The position numbers were made by a program, and so were the translations under genes. 64,000 nt of DNA, taken from NCBI GenBank assembly GCA_008360955.1, contig LUCM01006285.1, positions 89,718 to 153,717 of the forward strand, given 5' to 3'. Shown in pieces: positions 50,161 to 61,688 of the stretch. This stretch comes from Fasciolopsis buskii (taxonomy: Eukaryota > Platyhelminthes > Trematoda > Plagiorchiida > Fasciolidae). How positions within the stretch are numbered: the stretch's first letter is position 1; every line of letters starts with the position of its first letter. Below the pieces are notes generated by a model. The model did no database searches. It was not told the origin of the DNA and saw only the letters and a list, made by a program, of their open reading frames with translations.

Positions 50161-51099
50161 AGACCGCTCCGTCCGATGGGGATTTGATCCGAATATTACA
50201 CTAGTGTAAAACTGTTCCGTTTTGAATTAAATAGGGATTTCTCTTAAACATCAACTAATCCGCAGATGATTGAGGAACACGTGATCAGTTTGACCACATT
50301 CATCCTTCGGGATGGCATGGGGTTTTTTGTGTCGTGACGAACTTTGAGTTTGCCTACAACTGGGTGGTAACATTCAGGCAGGTTTCTGCGACCCATAGCC
50401 GAATAGGTCTGATGAATGCAGCGACTAGACATGCGGACCGATTGTGAACTTGGACTAGGCAAGATGATGTGTCTCACGCGTCATGTTGGAGTCACGTGGA
50501 GAACAAATAGCTGGAGTTTACAAAAGAATAGGAAGATCACGTGAGAAGCTATCATATAGGTGGTCCTTAGAGGAAGAGACCATTTGCGTAAAAGTAAAAC
50601 AAATTACACATCTGATCACACAGAAGCCAAGACAACAAAGGAAGTTATTATACGTTTTCATTCTCAAAGATCTCTTTTGTATTTGGCTTTACCAATAGGT
50701 ACACTTGACTGAAAAGGATTTCCACTCAAAGTTGACCAATGAATTTGTGCCGTGCGGGGAAACCAGACCACTCAGGCATGGCTTTCCAGACGTAGAATGG
50801 ACCTCCATTCCGCCAAGTAATTGCTATTGCCAATTCATTAATTATTGACTAATTTTCAAATACACATTCAACGATCATGTTAAGTTAACAAAATACGGAT
50901 ACATCGATTCTAAGATCGTATGTTCGCTCACGAGTAAACCTCGACGCAACTTTCATTATAAGGCAAACAGGAGGGCTTCTTTGTCAAAATTTATGTTAGG
51001 TGAGTCAATAAGGCAGTGCTGCGTGAGTCTGCGTAACGGGGCAATTCACGAAGCAATGACACTGAACAGGTCTATTGGTACCGAAAGCTCAGGGAAAGC
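50161..51099. other. Stretch without recognisable features
   Basis: I see no gene or repeat here; it separates the exon-like repeat pair from the LINE fragment of the second family. Confidence 0.4.
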
Positions 51100-51690
51100 A
51101 CTCTGAGTAACTTATGTGGGCTAGTTCTACAGACAAGCTAAATAACATTTGTGTTACTGGCCTATGTTCCCAGCCATATCTCTCAGCGTCTACAACCAAC
51201 AACAATCATCATCTCTTGCGCCCCAACCAGAAAAATGAGAAGCACCAACCGAGGCCAAAGCCGAGACTAAATTCTTCATGTCTCTAAGCCAAATCATAGA
51301 TTGACCGCCACCTTCCTTCTTCCAGCCTTGCACAGCACGTGCAAAAAGAGCACGAACAAGGTGGACGACGGGCAGGCATGCACAACACGTATCCAAATCA
51401 CCGAAGGCGACGTAGAGCGATTACTCCAGTCAGAGGACGATTGTCTGTACGGAACACACGACGACGCACCTCGTCATTGCTCACCCGATATTCCCATCAG
51501 ACACGAGCAATGCTTCAAGATATGGGTGGTCGAAAACAGAAAGTCGCCGAGCATCCTCAACGTCAATAGACCAGGTTTCGAAACCGTGAAAACACTACTA
51601 ACTGTGGTATTGTGCACGCTTACCTTGAGAGGAAGCTGCATGTCAAGACGGCATCACAAGTGTAGTCAGACCCTTTAAGTTGTGTCATTA
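51100..51690 (-). mobile_element. LINE 3' fragment of a second family
   Basis: Minus-strand translation contains VEDARRLSVFDHPYLEALLV, then GWKKEGGGQSMIWLRDMKNL with VSALASVGASHFSGWGARDD, and a TLRDMAGN tail. This is a known kind of C-terminal tail of non-LTR retrotransposon reverse transcriptases. Several stops and shifts interrupt it, including one between the two main blocks. It differs from the 36.8/53.5-kb family but shares the RRLSVFDH landmark region. Confidence 0.75.
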
Positions 51691-52013
51691 ATTCCGTTTC
51701 TAGTATGAGTTTAGTTTCGCCATTGGGTTTCACGGACGTTTCTGTGCAGAGAATTCAGACTTGTATCCACGTCCGTGTTCTTCAGTTTCCCACTTTCCCA
51801 GTTAGGTGAACCGTTTCGCTCTTCACTTGGAGTGACCCAGTTAGATCTGTCTATTGATCATGTGATTGGTAGATTATCATGCTTTCATAAATTGCCTTCC
51901 TTGCTCTGGGTTGCCGGATTCAGAAGTTCAAGATCACCTCGACCGGTTTGGGTCTTTCGTGATCACGGAGGACGGATATGGAACAGCTGAATTTCTAATT
52001 ATCATGCCAAAGT

Positions 52014-52017
52014 ACAT

Positions 52018-52056
<39 letters not shown>

Positions 52057-52774
52057 TTTNNNNNNNNNNNNNNNNNNNNNNNNNNNNNNNNNNNNNNNNN
52101 NNNNNNNNNNNNNNNNNNNNNNNNNNNNNNNNNNNNNNNNNNNNNNNNNNNNNNNNNNNNNNNNNNNNNNNNNNNNNNNNNNNNNNNNNNNNNNNNNNNN
52201 NNNNNNNNNNNNNNNNNNNNNNNNNNNNNNNNNNNNNNNNNNNNNNNNNNNNNNNNNNNNNNNNNNNNNNNNNNNNNNNNNNNNNNNNNNNNNNNNNNNN
52301 NNNNNNNNNNNNNNNNNNNNNNNNNNNNNNNNNNNNNNNNNNNNNNNNNNNNNNNNNNNNNNNNNNNNNNNNNNNNNNNNNNNNNNNNNNNNNNNNNNNN
52401 NNNNNNNNNNNNNNNNNNNNNNNNNNNNNNNNNNNNNNNNNNNNNNNNNNNNNNNNNNNNNNNNNNNNNNNNNNNNNNNNNNNNNNNNNNNNNNNNNNNN
52501 NNNNNNNNNNNNNNNNNNNNNNNNNNNNNNNNNNNNNNNNNNNNNNNNNNNNNNNNNNNNNNNNNNNNNNNNNNNNNNNNNNNNNNNNNNNNNNNNNNNN
52601 NNNNNNNNNNNNNNNNNNNNNNNNNNNNNNNNNNNNNNNNNNNNNNNNNNNNNNNNNNNNNNNNNNNNNNNNNNNNNNNNNNNNNNNNNNNNNNNNNNNN
52701 NNNNNNNNNNNNNNNNNNNNNNNNNNNNNNNNNNNNNNNNNNNNNNNNNNNNNNNNNNNNNNNNNNNNNNNTAT

Positions 52775-52817
<43 letters not shown>

Positions 52818-52822
52818 TTCGT
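52014..52822. repeat. (TTTA)n array interrupted by a 712-base N gap
   Basis: TTTA units run up to 52059, N fills 52060-52771, and the same tetranucleotide resumes from 52772 to about 52819. The long open frame that appears to span this region is an artefact of N and of a stop-free repeat. Confidence 0.95.
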
Positions 52823-53452
52823 TCTTATGCATCGCCACTGATTAGCTGTGAGGAATTTACATCAGAGATTCTTGACGTTCTGTGCAGTCCTGCAGATCAG
52901 ATTCCATTCAATGGGCAATCTCCCTCTGGAACTCGAATCAGTTTTTGTATTACCTACCTGCACCATAATCAACCTTAGGGGAGACAGTAAAATCAAAAAG
53001 CCGGCGCAGACTCTGTCGCAAGTTTGTTTGATACTACATTGGTGTACGAAGACATGGCAACCGTCCAGCAGGGTATAAATCTTCCACGAACTGCACCTTA
53101 TGAATTCGGCATTTTGATATTGTTGTTTCAAGCTATTTTGGAGGACAGCTTGTGTGTCACCAATGCCCGAGTTTGCATGGTAACATTAGGGTTTTCTGAT
53201 GAGGGTCCGGAGCAGGCCGTCAACGAATACCTCTTCGAATAGGTTCATTATTAGGAGCATCATCACCGTTCAGCGTCAAACAGCAAGACGAGCTCCACTC
53301 ACCGCTGCCGTTTTCCCTGAGTTAATTTTTTCGATAAAAACAGTGAATATCGAAAAGGGAAATGGGAGTAGAAGCACAACCCAGGCGGGAAAATATAAGA
53401 ACGCTGCTGTAACTTACATACGGAACATAGTCTAACTGTACGAACGCGCTCT
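52823..53452. other. Stretch between the gap and LINE copy 2
   Basis: Nothing is recognisable. The last 30 bases before the LINE 3' end share loose similarity with the flank of copy 1 (ACATAG/ACATACAG then TCTAA). Confidence 0.35.
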
Positions 53453-54990
53453 TTCAAACATTCTGATTCGATAGAAAATGACAACACGACCACCACTGTT
53501 CACGGTTCAATGCCATATCCTTCAGTGTCTCCAGAGAGCCAGCTAGTTGACGGGTCTTTCGGACCCCAACCACGAAGACGTGAGACATTCACTCTACCTA
53601 TGTTCGTTGTGCATTGTCTCATTCCATATTATTACATCATCTGCAGACCTCCACATGGCTTCTTCGGCTCCATGGAAGGAACACAAAATAGGACACGATA
53701 TGGTAGACGAATGTTCACCATACGCAGCACGTGACCCAACCAGCGCAGTCTATTAAGTTTCATATGCTGAGATAAGGTGTACTCAAAATTGGCACCCAGT
53801 ACTAGATTCCTCACCTCCGCATTACTCACCCGGTCACTCCATCCAGTCAGGGCGATACCACGCGGTAATCAATCATCGAAAATCTACAAGTGACGAACAT
53901 CTCAGACATGCATACTCCATGTCTCGCAACCATACAGCAGAACTGAGTACACTGTGGTACAGTACACACGACCTCTCAACTTCAGTGAAATATAAGGCCG
54001 ATGTCACAAGTCTTTCAGTCCAGCGTACGCAACTCGAGCCTTCCACATGCGCATGTTTACCTCCACTGTCGTACTATCCTCATTCGACATGCAACTACCA
54101 AGGAGGGTGAAATGATCCACAATCGTTAGTTCATCTCAATCCAGTATCAATTTCGGGACTAGTGTGATCCATTCTTGTGGCAGCACTTTACACTTTGGAT
54201 GTGCATGACATGACGAATGAAGCTGTGGCTCTCGCGAGCCTGTCTAATGCATGCTGCACATCTTTCGCGTGTTCGAATAGACGCTCGACGGCATCTGCGT
54301 AATTCAGGTCACACAGCTTCTCATCATTTTTCAGTTATACACGTACATCCTGAAGACATCCTCGAGGATCCGTCATCATTTCGTCCATGAGAAAGTGGAG
54401 CAGGAATGGAGCAGTCATTTCGAATGCACTTGATAGTTCACCATACGCCCTCATGCGACCATAGGTGTGCAAGTGCAATACTCGCAACACGTTCACGACC
54501 TATGTTGTTATACCACTCCCGTAGAGAGCACTGAATAGTGCTCCACGCAGTCGAACGCGCTTTTATGGTCGGGAAGACTGTGATCACAGAGCGACGGTAT
54601 GTGTGGTGCGTTTTGGGCAACTGGCGAAGTGTGAATATCCGTTCGATGCAACCTCAACCTCGACGAAATCCGGCCTGCTGTTTGCGGATATTACTCTTAC
54701 GAACCCGTGTCAAACGGATAGCATCACCGAAGCTAGTACCTACGGTGGTTGCTACATTCACTCCGTGCGCCCTTCTTGAAAATGGGTACAATCAGTGACT
54801 CACCTCACAATAACGGAATATGTCTCTTGTTCCAAGTATCATGACTCAGGGAGATGAATGGGATATTAGGGTTTCTCCACTTTGTTTGAAAAGAAATGGG
54901 AGAAGTTCGTCGGGATCGGCAGCCTTTCCCCTCTTCAGAAGTCGAATATTTGACTATACTTTCAGTTCTGTTAGGAGGTCAAGAGATATC
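53453..54990 (-). mobile_element. LINE (non-LTR retrotransposon) fragment, copy 2, longer
   Basis: The 3' part matches copy 1 almost base for base. Upstream, from about 54990 down, broken minus-strand frames show a VPIFKK-like segment, QQAGFRRG, GCIERIFTLRQL, a palm-like stretch (KARSTAWSTIQ) and CDLNYADAVERLFEHAKDVQ. These are landmarks of a reverse transcriptase domain, in order, with stops and frameshifts between them. The catalytic YADD-type motif reads YADA here. The element is defective and 5' truncated. Confidence 0.8.
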
Positions 54991-56977
54991 TCCTAAGGAT
55001 TCGCAGATGCTAACGTCGGAATAACTACATCACCGTGCTGCCAGCTAAACTGCCCTTTGCAGTGCTGAGCCCAACGGTCCAGCCCTGGTTGTCCACCATG
55101 GATGGAGCATTCAGTAGAATATGGACAGATAAACGAACTGTTGATATAGATGAACACAGATAATTTCCCGCATAGCAAAACAATTGCTGATTCCTTCACC
55201 ATCAAATTAGGTAACAAATGGTCTGAAGCATCTCCGACAGCATTTTTCAAGGCGCATGGTTGCAGTCGCGGAGAGACCGGGATAAGGTACAACCGTGAAC
55301 TGTCTGGCGAGCATACCTGCAGAAAAATCTATTCTGTCATCAATTAGATAGATCACTAACAGCGTGAAACGATATAATCTAACGGCTAATTTGCAGTAGC
55401 AATGTTCTTTCGAAGAAAATTGATTAGTTTCGAATTTCATTTTGTATACTATCTGGTTTTATGACGTTCGTTTGTGTAAGCTCCTCGACAGTACCTTTGA
55501 GCGACGCGCGGTGACTTAGTTGACACAAACCAAAACAAAAGCTGGCCCAAACTGCTACGGTACTATTTAGAACAAATTAATTATGTACAATAATCAATCC
55601 TCAATCGTGTTCATTTCGGGCCCTGTTAGGTCGATTTCTGACAGGAAATCACGCGAGCTACAAAGGGCGTCAAGCAAAGTCAAACAACGACAAACCTACT
55701 CGCGTGACAATAGCGAGAGTCCAGATTGTTTGAACGATACACTCAAACTGATGCGATAAAACAAATAGGACGGGGTTTATCCCAAAGAAGGCAGTTAGTA
55801 ATGGATGGATGCCACGCAAGTGGGGAAATGACCACGGTTGGTTCGAATTTCCGTTGGGAAATGTTCACATTTTGATTGCCTTTGGTTTATTTGACCTGAG
55901 GTCTGGACCGTTTCGCTCGTCCCGCAGTTTCGAGTGTCGTCACTTTCGATTCACACACACACTGCCTAGCATTTCTTGGTGGGGTTTGCTTTCGAGCGTA
56001 TTGGGTTGTATCTCTGCCCTTTCGGTACCACGACGTATGCAATACATTCAACGCATCTGACCGTTCGGTCAAGTCTTCTCCACCCCGTCAACCGAGGGAA
56101 CTTCGTCAGCCGCGGCTTCAAGATCTGATGGAAGACACGTCCGAAGGCTGCATGCTGAATATCTTCTACGGGTTTATAGATGTTTGATTGTTTTGTCATT
56201 TTCATATATTTTGATGTATTGCTAGAAGGAGTGACGAAAAAGCGACTCGAAATTCCGGCCTTGATCACGTGATTAGGCTTGTGTATTGATGTGGGCGTCG
56301 AGTTCGGAACATCAAGAAATCTAATTACTGGTTTTGAACCCAAGTGGGTTACTTACAAATCAAGAAAGCAGTTTGAGATCATCGATCTTCCAGTGGCATA
56401 CTGTAGTCATGATCTTGTTGGGATGTGACTCGTTGTCATTATCCTGGCTGTGTTGGCTACGAGAATGATGAAAATTTCACAGGAAATATTTCGGGTCTAC
56501 AGAAGATCCCATACTGCGCCGAAAGTCACATCGCTCATATTGACCAGTCAACAATATCAAACACATCAATCCAAAGTAAATCTGGGGCGGGGTAAGATCT
56601 AATGGTTTTCTCTGCTGCACCATTGTTAGTAGTACTCGTCCTCATTGCCATTTCCCATTGATTCGATCCGTCTCTCGTGATCTTACAAGTTCCGTGATTT
56701 TTAGGTGAAAAAAACCGATTATTGACCGCCTTCCTTAAGCACTTGTTTCGAGCTATGCTAAAGTTCATCGAGTCGTAATCTAGGGTGACTAATAGGTCAC
56801 AGAAATTCCAGTTGTTTATCACAGTATTTTGCTTAGCAAACCGCGCTGGGCAACACCCCAATTGGAATTTGAAACCAGACGTACCGCAGTCCGGTTGATT
56901 GATAAAAACACGTGCGGATGCGTGTATGCTTCGATCTATATCATTCTGTCTCATTACATGCGATAATACTCTTTTTC

Positions 56978-57195
56978 CAGATAGTATATTTGATTCCGAT
57001 AACGAAAGTACAGACAACTTTTGTTTGAATTATGAAACAATTAGTTCAATTATGTGTGAAAAAGACTCGGTGAAAATGGTGTTAGAAGCGATTTGCGAAT
57101 TACAAGGGATTTCATCTACAGAGAAAAAAGCGAGCGAATGCGAAAAATCTCTATCCAACTCAATGCTTTCCCAATTGGTTCCCTTTTACGCATAA
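56978..57195 (+). other. Possible acidic terminal exon
   Basis: A TACTCTTTTTCCAG acceptor precedes a frame beginning SIFDSDNESTDNF and running through EKDSVKMVLEAICELQG to a TAA after LVPFYA. The codon use looks coding and the start is splice-like, so it may be a 3' exon. No polyadenylation signal is evident nearby and no upstream exon was found. Confidence 0.22.
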
Positions 57196-58276
57196 TTTCT
57201 GGTTCCACAAAATGCGTGTTCGTGAACCTGCAGGCTTTGATTAACAAAAAGAAATTCGCACTGCCAGGATCCAAACGGTCAAGACTACGCGCAGAATGGT
57301 GACCAAAAGATGTTCTTTGCAGCTTGACGGTCGCCCGACGATTAGCTAGCTGACAATGTCGTGAAATGTAAGGTTGATATCGCTTATCTATTTGAAAACT
57401 GCGCATTCTTAATCGCGTCGATTACTAGTCCGCATTGATCTGTCGCCACTAGCTCCAGTCGGGACACTCAAGTCAAACCGACACAAATGCCTTTTTTTGC
57501 TAGAAATAAGTAAGCTACTTGTACAAAAATAACAAGCTGAATTCAAGCTTATTTGATTTCTCATTATTCCATCGGATTTCCAAACCAGCTCCTGATTGGA
57601 TCGTCTTCTGAACTTAGCTTTCACTCCAAATGTGATTAAATTACTGTTTTTTGTGAAAAAACGCACTGCTCGCGCTGACTGATTGACGCAAATGTGGTTT
57701 TGGCCTAACTACAGCTTTACGAATGGACAATCCCCGGACAACCGGCAGCCAGTGAGATCGGGTGGCTTCGCTCGGGCTGTGCTGTCTGAATCTGGTCCTG
57801 ATTGAGTGTCACTTGCCGAGCACCACGAAATCCCTGTTACCCAACGAGGTGACTCGATTTGACTTCCATACGGATATGAATCACGGGTAGTATCACGTTA
57901 CAGACAACGGTATACTTATTTTTAATACTGAAATGAACAGAAATTACCAGTCTTAGCAATAGAAAATAACCACTTGTAGCCATGACCTTTGTACTATTCG
58001 CCATAGGTCAGGACATACTACAACTTCTAAACAAATGGGTCAGAAATCCGTAGTTGTGTTTTCTACACGATCTTTTGGACAGATTTTGAGATCCTTCCTA
58101 CTGTCAAGAGTGACGGTGCTTGGCTTGGAGTATGAGACACGTTGAACTAATGGAACGTGACTTCTATGGTGCTTGGGGAAGGTGGATAGTTAGTTTCGGG
58201 AGGGGGGTGTGTGAGTTGTCCTTCTGAATGCTTCGCTGAACCCAGGGCATCTTGGTCCCACTGACATCGGTCTACG

Positions 58277-58723
58277 ATGTCTGGCTCCTTCGATCCAGTT
58301 CCCGGTGCCTCGGGTCATTCTAGCTTCATTGATCACCAATCCTGGTATTCGTTGGAACGTGATCTGGTAATGTGGTTACGTGTATTTTATGAATCCAATT
58401 GTTCTCCTTTTTGGTTGCTAGCAAGACGTTGCCTGTTTGTCACGGAGACAGTTCGATGGCGAAATAGTGTTGGTGACCGCGTTCGCTTTCTCCCTGGCGG
58501 GACGCTGATCGATTTTTGTTTCCTGAGTAGAGGTCATCAAATAAGGCTGGTCAGTAATGATGCCAGTGATGCTCCATCTTCCTCGGTGCCGATTTTACAT
58601 TGTTTCGATACGACTTCAGCGTGGTGGTGGTCCATGTCCGACTCAGAAGGTCGACCGTGCCTAAGAATAGCTCAGATCAAAGTCCCGGTAGACGGACAAA
58701 TCTTTGCGCTGGGAGCACTGTGA
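58277..58723 (+). other. 148-codon open frame, unassigned
   Basis: This frame opens at ATG (MSGSFDPVPG) and ends at TGA after GQIFALGAL. It is one of the longest frames in the window and somewhat GC-richer than its surroundings. No domain is recognisable and no splice sites clearly bound it. It could be a repeat-derived frame. One or a few frames of this length are expected by chance in 64 kb. Confidence 0.15.
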
Positions 58724-59096
58724 ACTCTTTGAAAGATAGAATAAAACGATTGTAAAATGATGTACATTTTACCGCCTACAAAACCGAATTACAGATGCGG
58801 AATTAGATAGGAAACACCGGTGGCCAGAAAAAGAGTCGGTCGTAACCATTTGGCGTGAATAGAATGCTTTCAATGAATTAAACATCTGGTCCGTAAAAAT
58901 GTGATCAGATGCGAGTGCAAATTTGTAAGATAGCGAGTAATAATTTTTTACTGGTTATCACTGCACCTCATTCGAATAAGTTCCGATAAATGATCTGGGT
59001 AAAATTGCCGGACGCACGGGCTACAAGTTACGAAAGAAACGATAGACTGGCAATATCAGCGAAAGCAACAGAAGCGCTACCTCAACAAATGCAGCA

Positions 59097-59098
59097 CC

Positions 59099-59133
<35 letters not shown>
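59097..59133. repeat. (CAA)n trinucleotide repeat
   Basis: Twelve CAA units, followed by a looser CAA/TAG-rich stretch. Confidence 0.95.
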
Positions 59134-60003
59134 CGGTGGCAGTGATAACAATAGTGCTAGCTACAGTGATATATTATTGGTAGTAGTAATATCAGTGGTG
59201 ACAGCGTGAGTAGCCAAGTTAGGCTATACAAAGCCTTCGTTTATTGAAACACACACACATCCGAACACAGCATTGGAGTGACAAAGCATAAAGCTAGAAC
59301 AGTGTGTAAAAATGAAGAATTTCTGAATTTCGGTATGCGTCTGAGAGATCAAAAGCAGATTTATTCCATTAAGACCGTTTGTCGGGTTGCGTTTGAAATG
59401 AGCAAAGCACGGAACAGTTGTGCGTGTACAGAAAATAGTGCATAGGTGACGCGATCTGCATTTTGTTACGCGTAGCGGAAGAGCGAATGGAATTGCTAGA
59501 TTAGACCGGGTAAAGTGAGTTAGTAAGAATTCTACCGGAGAACTGTTCCCGTGTTTTGTGGTAGTGACCCTAAGTGGAGTCTGTCAACATTTTCAGTGGT
59601 AATTCCTTGGGATTGGATAATGAATCGTTTGATTCTCTCGTCTTGATGACATCTTTATTCGATTACCCAAGGAGGATAGAAGGATGAGAATATAACCAGT
59701 GTGTTGAAAAGCAAGACAAAAGCAAAAGACTTCGTGCGACTCAGAGGTACCGACATCGCCCTAGAACATATTACTTAGTGAAATGATCTGCTCTGTTCAA
59801 TGAAGGCAGATAGAACACGATTAGACCTGCGGAATGGCAGATTAGTGCAATCCCAAAGCCACCACATTATAACAGCCTTCTTTTAGTTTTGTCATCAACA
59901 AAAGGCGACAAAATTTGCCTACATTGAGCTATTTAAGCCGGAATAAACGGTATCCATGGCTTGGAGAAGTTTGCCGCATGTGATCGACAAGCGGTGTCCA
60001 AAA

Positions 60004-60035
60004 ATACGATGCCAGTGGTAGCACTGGCATCGTAT
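60004..60035. repeat. Perfect 14-bp hairpin with GTAG loop
   Basis: ATACGATGCCAGTG is followed by GTAG and then CACTGGCATCGTAT, a flawless 14-bp inverted repeat. No U run follows on either strand, so a bacterial-type terminator is not implied. Confidence 0.9.
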
Positions 60036-61613
60036 AACGTACGAGCACAAAGCCCGTGGTTGAAAAGCACAAGGGTGGCGTAGGTCGAGATCAAAATACA
60101 AGGGGAAGAATTGCTTCTTGTAGGACACCTTGGGTAAGGAGTGAAAAATGAGAAGCCTCTGTTTAATATTTTGCCAACTGTTTACTAATTCACAATGTAA
60201 TTCAGTAAAAGTGTACTAACTAAAGGCTGGATATCCTGGTTTGAATAGTTTCAAACTATTTTTGTCTGTCACTGTTGTTAAATGTACAACTTTAATCCAG
60301 GAAACAGATGCAGAACCAATAAGATTTTGTATCAAGCGAACATAAACCCATTTTGATTCGAGGAGGCAAGGTCATCCATGATATGGAAAGAGGGATGGCC
60401 AACAAATTACGACGGATCATGTGATGCTAAACTTTCGAGAGGAGGTCCCTGAGTACTGGCTCTTCAACGAATTTTAACGTTACGGAAGTGCTTGCAATCT
60501 GATGGAAATTAGCCGTTCTCGTTTTCGACGGCGTAACTGATAGAACTTTCCAACATTTGAGAATTCGGTCATTCACGGTAACAAACGCATACCCAAGCTA
60601 GGCACAGTAAGTTCAAATAAACACCACGACAAGAGGGAAACGAACTGGAATTAAATTTTCAGCTCATGGGATTCTATACAAATTTGGAAATATCCCGATT
60701 GGTGGAATACGTTCCGTCCAATTGCTTTCGGGGAATGTCTGAACCGTTGGTCGCCACGATTTTCATTGGCCAGCTGTTTAGGCAGGCTGGCTCGCGTTGC
60801 TTGCAAGCAAACTCACCGCAAGGTCTTGCCCCTCCCGTTTTACTGCACCGTGATTCCTGCGTCTCAGTTCGAGATCACCAAAATCATTAGTGTTTTTCAA
60901 CTTCGATTACCCCGTCAATCGTTGTTCCGTGTGTCGATTGTTTGTTTACTTCTTCTCGGTCTGCTCAGCCGTTCGATACTTCTTTCATTAAAACAGAATC
61001 CCTCACCAGGGTAGTCTCCGTGACGTACTCAGGAATTATTATTGGTCCTCTCACATTCCCAATTGTTTAACGTTTTGGAAGGCTGTCTATCAGCATAAAA
61101 AGACTGAGGCATTTTCGGGTTAAGTAAATCACTCTCTACCTATTTGTTAACCACTCTATTGTTCACCTGTCACTTTTGCAGTTTTGGTAAAGAACGACTC
61201 GAGAAACCCTCGTCGTGGTTTGTCCATTATTAGTGGTGTATCTTGCATACCAGTGGAAAAACCCCTGCACCAAACTGTGTGACATACATTCCTTTCGCGT
61301 GCGTGAAATTCTTCCGTATTCGTCCCATCCCTTTCACAACGACCTTCATAAATGCCATTCTCATACCAGGGCACGTTTTACCTTCGGCTCCAAACCCTCT
61401 GGCATGAATATCCGTGGGAACTCAACTGCTCCCCACTTAGCCCGAATTCTCAGCAATCGAGGACACATCACAATTGACGTCCTGCGCAAACTTTCGCGAC
61501 TTTTAACTTTTTATTCTTTTCTACGCTTTTTCCGCAAATTTGTATTCTGATGGGGTGGCAAACGCATCCTTTTTGACTGAAGTGCGTACACCTGTGTGTG
61601 CGCAAAAGTCCTA

Positions 61614-61688
61614 CACAATACAATACAATAAAATACAATAAAATACAATACAATACAACACATTACAATTCAACACAATACAGTACAA
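61614..61688. repeat. (AATAC)n pentanucleotide repeat
   Basis: About fifteen imperfect units (CAATA, AAATA, CAACA variants). Confidence 0.9.

Larger units (their letters stand above)
54991..59096. other. Stretch with unassigned open frames
   Basis: Frames at 55966-56343 (-, 125 codons), 56535-57017 (-, 160 codons) and 58277-58723 (+, 148 codons) are open but have no recognisable domain. A few frames of this size are expected by chance. The possible terminal exon at 56978 lies here. Confidence 0.35.

Noticed and set aside
51866..52978. 370-codon open frame
   Set aside because: It spans the N gap and a stop-free TTTA repeat; it is not a gene.
56535..57017. 160-codon minus-strand frame
   Set aside because: The length is within chance expectation for 64 kb in six frames, and no domain or splice context is visible.
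60004..60035. Intrinsic transcription terminator
   Set aside because: The hairpin has no U run, and the window is eukaryotic.
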